Positions 1-3,346 of a DNA stretch of 5,629 bases are shown here, one piece after another. This DNA is from Candidatus Rokuibacteriota bacterium (GTDB lineage: Bacteria; Methylomirabilota; Methylomirabilia; Rokubacteriales; CSP1-6): NCBI GenBank assembly GCA_016206385.1, contig JACQRS010000185.1:1-5629 (forward strand), written 5' to 3'. The position numbers were made by a program, and so were the translations under genes. The notes beneath the pieces are model-generated. The model saw only the letters and a program-made list of their open reading frames with translations. It made no database searches and was not told where the DNA came from. Position 1 is the first letter of the stretch. Each line of letters opens with the position of its first letter.

Positions 1-1
1 C

Positions 2-562
2 CGGCGCCTTTTGGACCGCCTGGCGCTGGCGGCGCGCGCCGGAGATCCTGAGGCCCGGAACGCCCTGTGGCTCGTCGTCCGGCCCCATTTGGAGAGGATC
101 GCCCTCGCCTCGGGAGTCAGGGCCGACGATGTTTCCGATCTGGTCCAGGACACGCTGGTCACGGCCGACCTCAGGATCGACCGCTTCGACACCCGCAGAG
201 GATCGCTCCGGGGATGGATCGTCACGATCCTGCTGCGCCTGAGAATCAACCTCTGGCGGAGGACCGCACGCCGGCGCCGCTTTCTCCCCGCAACCGCCCG
301 CGGACCTGACTGGCGCGAAGTTGCGGCCAGCCGGGCCGACCTGGACCGCTCCGATGCCCGGCTCGATCTGGACCGCGTCCTCGCCACGCTCGAGCGAAGA
401 GAAAGGGTTGTTCTCGTTCTCTCCGAGATCGGAGGCTTCAGCTGCGCCGAGATCGGCCGGATGCTGGGCCTCCCTGCCCGGTACGTCCGCGGCCTGACGC
501 GCCGCGCCAGGGCCCGCCTGTCCCGGCGAATGAACGCCCTCGTTCGGGAACATCCGGGATAG
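2..562 (+). CDS. ECF-like sigma-70 family RNA polymerase sigma factor (5' end uncertain)
   Basis: Directs RNA polymerase core to a specific promoter set in the cytoplasm. Counting from the TTG at base 11, sigma region 2 spans about residues 5-90, with the acidic 'DDVSDLVQDTLV' segment (39-50), 'RFDTRRGSLRGWI' (58-70) and a basic 'LWRRTARRRR' stretch (81-90). A linker follows, then region 4 at about 120-172, with 'LERRERVVLVLSEIGGFS' and the helix-turn-helix 'CAEIGRMLGLPARYVRGL'. From TTG the protein is 183 residues, normal for an ECF factor. The frame stays open to base 2 and no ribosome binding site is visible before the TTG, so the true start may lie outside the window. No anti-sigma factor or zinc-finger partner follows: the next gene is a radical SAM enzyme. 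The family assignment is firm; the regulon and the ECF subgroup are unknown. Confidence 0.88.
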   Translation, partial: RRLLDRLALAARAGDPEARNALWLVVRPHLERIALASGVRADDVSDLVQDTLVTADLRIDRFDTRRGSLRGWIVTILLRLRINLWRRTARRRRFLPATARGPDWREVAASRADLDRSDARLDLDRVLATLERRERVVLVLSEIGGFSCAEIGRMLGLPARYVRGLTRRARARLSRRMNALVREHPG

Positions 563-619
563 CGAGGCACCAGGCGGGTTCCCCCGAGACCCTCCTGCAC
601 GCTGCGGCCAGGCTCAGCA

Positions 620-636
620 GGGCGGCCAGGCCGCCC
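620..636. repeat. Perfect interrupted palindrome after the sigma factor gene
   Basis: GGGCGGCC, a single A, then GGCCGCCC: two 8-base arms that are exact reverse complements. As RNA it could fold as a 6-bp G/C stem (GGGCGG/CCGCCC) with a 5-base loop. It begins 58 bases after the sigma factor stop and ends 56 bases before the radical SAM start. No T-run follows, so a classical intrinsic terminator is not supported. It could be a weak terminator, an operator, or chance in G+C-rich DNA. Confidence 0.4.
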
Positions 637-658
637 AGGGCGAACGGCGCGACGAAGC

Positions 659-680
659 GGAGGTAACATAGATGGCCTGA
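659..680 (+). promoter_or_regulatory. Strong Shine-Dalgarno plus two-codon ORF (ATG GCC TGA) upstream of the radical SAM gene
   Basis: GGAGGTAA at 659-666 is followed after 5 bases by ATG at 672, then GCC and an immediate TGA at 678-680. This Shine-Dalgarno is a better match than the one serving the downstream gene (AAGGG near 680-684, 8 bases before ATG 693). The mini-ORF is in frame with the radical SAM gene and its stop is the last in-frame stop before that gene. Ribosomes initiating at 672 would terminate 12 bases before the real start, so it could act as a translational leader or re-initiation element. That role is inference; it could also be a remnant of an older start or chance. Confidence 0.3.
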
Positions 681-692
681 AGGGCGAGAGTC

Positions 693-1682
693 ATGTTCGC
701 GCCTCGTGAAGCGACTGTCGCGGGCTTCAGGCCCTCCTATCTGGATCTGGGCCCGCGCGGGCTTTGGGAGCGCGCCCGGAGGGCCGTCGCCATGCTGGCC
801 GACTGCCGGGCGTGCCCGCGCGACTGCGGCGTCAACCGCCTCGAGGACCGCTGGGCCGCCTGCAAGACGGGGCGGTACGCGGTCGTCAGCAGCCACTTCC
901 CCCACTTCGGCGAGGAAGACTGCCTGCGCGGCTGGAGCGGATCGGGGACGATCTTCTTCGGCCACTGCAACCTGCGCTGCGTCTTCTGCCAGAACTACGA
1001 CATCAGCCAGGCGATCAAGCCGGGGCTGGCGGCGCCCGGCTCCCCGCCCGCGGACATCGCCCGCATGATGCTCGAGCTCCAGGGGCGCGGCTGCCATAAC
1101 ATCAATTTCGTCACCCCCGAGCACGTCGTCCCGCAGGTCCTCGAAGCCCTGGTGGAGGCCATCCGCCTCGGTCTCCGCCTTCCCATCGTGTACAACACCA
1201 GCGCCTACGACTCCCTCGAGAGCCTCCGCCTGCTCGACGGCGTCGTGGACATCTACATGCCCGATTTCAAGTACTGGTCGTCGGAGAAAGCCAGGACCTA
1301 CCTGAAGGCCGAGAACTACCCGGAGGCGGCCCGGGCGGCGATCAGGGAGATGCACCGCCAGGTCGGGGACCTCGTGGTGGACGAGGACGGGCTGGCCCGG
1401 AGGGGCCTGCTGATCCGGCACCTCGTCATGCCGGGAAGCCTCGACGAGACGCGCGCCATCCTCCGCTGGATCCGCGACGAACTTGGCCCGGACACGTACG
1501 TCAACGTGATGGACCAGTACTACCCCGCGGGCGCGGTGAGCGGCGAGCGCTACCCGGAGATCAACCGGCCCCTGAGCCGCTCGGAGTTCCTGGAAGCGAA
1601 GCAGTTCGCCGGCGCCATCGGCCTGCGCCGCCTCGACGAGCGCCGCCCCCACCCCCGGCTCATGGGCGGAACGTCACGATGA
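693..1682 (+). CDS. Radical SAM protein, PflX / pyruvate formate-lyase activating enzyme-like (COG1313 type)
   Basis: A 329-residue cytoplasmic iron-sulfur enzyme. The radical SAM cluster motif is CxxxCxxC in 'CNLRCVFCQNYDIS' (C92, C96, C99), which binds the [4Fe-4S] cluster that cleaves S-adenosylmethionine. An N-terminal cysteine group, 'DCRACPRDCGVNR' (C38, C41, C45) plus C57, is characteristic of this branch and could hold another metal centre. Further family landmarks are 'HFGEEDCLRG' (71-80), 'GSGTIFFGHCN' (83-93), 'GCHNINFVTPEHVVPQ' (133-148), 'YNTSAYDSLESLRLLDGVVD' (167-186), 'YMPDFKY' (188-194), 'EMHRQVGDLVVDEDG' (219-233), 'RGLLIRHLVMPG' (237-248) and 'YVNVMDQYYPA' (269-279). The start is ATG 693 with AAGGG 8 bases upstream; an in-frame TGA at 678 excludes an earlier start. 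The 3' end overlaps the convergent gene by 23 bases. The physiological substrate of this branch is not known to me, and no glycyl-radical enzyme is visible nearby, so a true PFL-activase role is doubtful. Confidence 0.92.
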   Translation: MFAPREATVAGFRPSYLDLGPRGLWERARRAVAMLADCRACPRDCGVNRLEDRWAACKTGRYAVVSSHFPHFGEEDCLRGWSGSGTIFFGHCNLRCVFCQNYDISQAIKPGLAAPGSPPADIARMMLELQGRGCHNINFVTPEHVVPQVLEALVEAIRLGLRLPIVYNTSAYDSLESLRLLDGVVDIYMPDFKYWSSEKARTYLKAENYPEAARAAIREMHRQVGDLVVDEDGLARRGLLIRHLVMPGSLDETRAILRWIRDELGPDTYVNVMDQYYPAGAVSGERYPEINRPLSRSEFLEAKQFAGAIGLRRLDERRPHPRLMGGTSR

Positions 1683-2502
1683 CCTGCTCCCCCGCGCGCC
1701 GGATGCTCCCGATGCCGGCCTCGAAGGAAGGCTCCGACGCGCCGGCGATGATCGCCTCGGCCGGCGACTCGACGCCCTGGAACGACGCGTCGCCGTAAGA
1801 CCAGATCGGGTAGCCCTCCAGGTTCCCCGAGGCGAGGAAGACGCTGGCGTGGGTCATCCGATCCGGATGCGGGAAGATCTTCTTGAGCATGGCGGCGGCG
1901 ACGGCCCTCCCCGACTGGCGGACGGTCACCGTGTGAGCGTCGATCGTCATGCCCACGCTCACGTCAAAAGCCTCGCCGTACCTCACCATGCCGATGACGG
2001 CTCCCGCCAGGAACGGAGGCGGCGCCGGCGGCACGACGAATGCGATCGGGTCTCCGATCGGGGCCACCGCGATCCCGTCGTCTTCGAAGACCCAGACCAC
2101 GATCAGGTGGTTGAGGAGCTGGGCGACGCTCACGCTCGATCCCGCCGGTGGCGGCGAGGGAACCAGGAGGCGCGCGTCCACCTGGGCCTCCCGGAAGAAG
2201 CCGAAGAACTCGGGCGGCTGCGGGATGCGGCTCTGGATCGCGGCGCCGAGGCTCAGAAAGCCATCGAGGCTGCCCGCGGCCGAGCCGGCGCGAACGACGC
2301 ATTCTCCCTCTTCAATCAGCCGTTCGAGGGTCCCCGCGTCGGCAATCAGCTCGCCTTCAGTGCAGACCGCCTGCGGGTCGAGGACGAACGACAGAAACTC
2401 TCCCGCCGCCGCCCCTGGCCCGCGGCCGAATGCCTCCGCCAGGGCGACAAGCGCGGCAGCGAAGGTTATGCGGTGACGAGTCCGGGACCTTGCCCGCAAC
2501 AT
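1660..2502 (-). CDS. Unrecognised exported protein with signal peptide
   Basis: A 280-residue protein that I do not recognise. The N-terminus looks like a Sec signal peptide: basic residues (RARSRTRHR, 3-11), a hydrophobic core 'ITFAAALVALAEAF' (12-25) and a small-residue cleavage region 'GPGAAAGE' (28-35), suggesting cleavage near residue 33. The mature part has only two cysteines (C47, C68), close enough for a disulfide, Pro-rich stretches ('PSPPPAG' 115-121, 'VPPAPPPF' 157-164), a hydrophobic segment 'LLNHLIVVWVF' (129-139) that reads as a buried strand rather than a membrane anchor, and a C-terminus ending 'VIVTFRP'. The start is ATG at 2502, with GGAGGG 8 bases upstream on this strand; the open frame extends to 2631, but that extension is Arg-rich, precedes the signal peptide and runs across the promoter-like sequence. 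A beta-rich periplasmic or surface protein is a guess. The gene lies downstream of sixA on the same strand. Confidence 0.8.
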   Translation of the reverse strand: MLRARSRTRHRITFAAALVALAEAFGRGPGAAAGEFLSFVLDPQAVCTEGELIADAGTLERLIEEGECVVRAGSAAGSLDGFLSLGAAIQSRIPQPPEFFGFFREAQVDARLLVPSPPPAGSSVSVAQLLNHLIVVWVFEDDGIAVAPIGDPIAFVVPPAPPPFLAGAVIGMVRYGEAFDVSVGMTIDAHTVTVRQSGRAVAAAMLKKIFPHPDRMTHASVFLASGNLEGYPIWSYGDASFQGVESPAEAIIAGASEPSFEAGIGSIRRAGEQVIVTFRP

Positions 2503-2510
2503 GGTCGCCA

Positions 2511-2517
2511 CCCTCCG
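2511..2517 (-). promoter_or_regulatory. Ribosome binding site fixing the start of the exported protein
   Basis: On the minus strand this reads CGGAGGG, followed by an 8-base spacer (TGGCGACC) and the ATG at 2502. It supports this start over the longer open frame, because translation from here begins directly with a recognisable signal peptide. Confidence 0.6.
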
Positions 2518-2556
2518 TTTCCTTTCGCGCGATCGGGGGGATCGTGCCCGGCCCGA

Positions 2557-2585
2557 AATGTACGCCCGGGCCGCTCGGGGGTCAA
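2557..2585 (-). promoter_or_regulatory. Sigma-70-like promoter for the exported protein gene
   Basis: On the minus strand, TTGACC (2585-2580, five of six matches to the -35 consensus) is followed by exactly 17 bases and TACATT (2562-2557, four of six matches to the -10 consensus). Transcription would start near 2549-2551, giving a leader of about 47-49 bases before the ATG at 2502. It sits wholly in the 103-base gap between sixA and the exported protein gene, so the latter can be transcribed independently of sixA. It is one of the few A/T-containing spots in this G+C-rich DNA, but it is still a sequence match only. Confidence 0.5.
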
Positions 2586-2605
2586 CGCGAAACGCTTCCC
2601 GCGCC

Positions 2606-3082
2606 TCATCCTGGCGCCGTCGCTTCCGCAATCTCCGGCGTCAGGACCCAGTTCACCAGCCAGCGCCCCTCCTCCAGCCCGAGGCAGACGACGGCCGCGT
2701 AGCGGAACCTGACGACCGGCCTGTCCGGATCGCCGGCGACCAGAAGCCCCGCGAGCCGGGCGATGAACGGCAAGTGGCCGACGAGCATCAGAGACCGCGA
2801 CTCCCGCGCCAGGTCCTCCGCGACGGGACGGACATCATCGTTGGGGTTCAGCCCGGACACCGCGACGACGCCCTCAAGCGGCCCGAGCGCCTCCCCGAGG
2901 ATGGCCGCCGTCTCCTCGGCGCGCCTCTTGCCGCTATGCCGGATTTGCTGAATGCCCAAGCCCAGCCGAGCCGCTGCCCGGGCGACCCGCCGCACCTCAA
3001 GACGCCCCCGCCCGGTCAGCGGCCGCGCCGGGTTGACGCTCTCAGGCTCGGCTTCGCCGTGCTGGACGAGGTAGAGCTCCAT
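2606..3082 (-). CDS. sixA: SixA-like phosphohistidine phosphatase (histidine phosphatase superfamily)
   Basis: A 158-residue cytoplasmic phosphatase, typical SixA length. The family removes phosphate from phosphohistidine; E. coli SixA acts on histidine phosphotransfer domains and on the nitrogen PTS. The catalytic motif is 'LYLVQHGEAEP' (3-13) with nucleophile H8. The usual RHG triad here reads QHG, a variant seen in SixA-like proteins. Other landmarks are 'RPLTGRGRLEVRRVA' (20-34), 'IRHSGKRRAEETAAIL' (47-62), which supplies phosphate-binding arginines, 'LNPNDD' (78-83) and 'SLMLVGHLPFIARLAGLL' (97-114) with the second catalytic histidine H103. I chose ATG 3082 because family members start close to the 'LYLVQHG' strand and GGGGG lies 5 bases upstream on this strand; a GTG at 3094 would add four residues. 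An inverted repeat lies 15 bases upstream. The gene precedes the exported protein gene by 103 bases on the same strand, and no phosphorelay gene is visible, so the target is unknown. Confidence 0.88.
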   Translation of the reverse strand: MELYLVQHGEAEPESVNPARPLTGRGRLEVRRVARAAARLGLGIQQIRHSGKRRAEETAAILGEALGPLEGVVAVSGLNPNDDVRPVAEDLARESRSLMLVGHLPFIARLAGLLVAGDPDRPVVRFRYAAVVCLGLEEGRWLVNWVLTPEIAEATAPG

Positions 3083-3097
3083 CCGAACCCCCACAAC

Positions 3098-3117
3098 GAT
3101 CGGATCTTACTCCGATC
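3098..3117. promoter_or_regulatory. 7-base inverted repeat upstream of sixA
   Basis: GATCGGA, a 6-base spacer TCTTAC, and TCCGATC: the arms are exact reverse complements. It lies 15 bases before the sixA ATG, within its leader or core promoter, in the divergent region shared with the RHS gene. It could be a dimeric repressor operator or a small leader hairpin close to the ribosome binding site. No regulator is identified. Confidence 0.4.
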
Positions 3118-3123
3118 TCCGCA

Positions 3124-3146
3124 GGCATCCCGCCGGGCGGGCATCC
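3124..3146. repeat. Direct repeat flanking a G/C palindrome in the divergent intergenic region
   Basis: GGCATCC occurs at 3124-3130 and again at 3140-3146, with a 16-base period. Between and overlapping them is the palindrome CCCGCC-G-GGCGGG (3129-3141). The 264-base region between the sixA and RHS starts (3083-3346) otherwise shows only a weak promoter-like pair for the RHS gene (GTGACA at 3251 and CTTAAC at 3275) that I would not call. The repeat could be a regulator site, but it is short. Confidence 0.25.
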
Positions 3147-3329
3147 GACCCTTTCCCCCGCCGTTCCTCGCGCCGGCGCGGCCACCGAGCAGGGTAACAA
3201 GGCTCTCCCTCTTGGGCTGCTCCCACTCCCCGGGCCACCGATTTCGAGGGGTGACAAACTCCCCGGTCGGATCACTTAACCCAATAGGAACCGATCCAGG
3301 TCCCCAGCGGTGTCGGCAGCAGGACCGCC

Positions 3330-3340
3330 GGAGGAGGAGG
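3330..3340 (+). promoter_or_regulatory. Very strong ribosome binding site for the RHS gene
   Basis: GGAGGAGGAGG ends 6 bases before ATG 3347. An in-frame TAG (3344-3346) directly abuts the ATG, so no earlier start in this frame is possible. It is the best Shine-Dalgarno in the window and argues for the 3347 start over the internal ATG at 3485. Confidence 0.65.
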
Positions 3341-3346
3341 CTGTAG

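Noticed and set aside
560..680. Minus-strand hydrophobic stretch 'FVAPFALGGLAALLSLAAA' suggesting a small membrane protein
   Set aside because: There is no start codon with a ribosome binding site close upstream in that frame, and the Leu/Ala/Gly pattern is largely produced by the G/C palindrome at 620-636.
438..1652. Long minus-strand open frame (404 codons) opposite the radical SAM gene and spacer
   Set aside because: The plus strand carries all conserved radical SAM landmarks; the antisense product is low-complexity in Val, Ala, Asp and His.
1849..2712. Plus-strand open frame opposite the exported protein and the end of sixA
   Set aside because: It crosses two minus-strand genes with better start signals and crosses the putative promoter; its composition (Arg, His, Asp, Gly) is typical of antisense frames.
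3251..3280. Possible -35/-10 pair (GTGACA, CTTAAC) for the RHS gene
   Set aside because: The -10 match is only three of six bases with an 18-base spacer; too weak to call.
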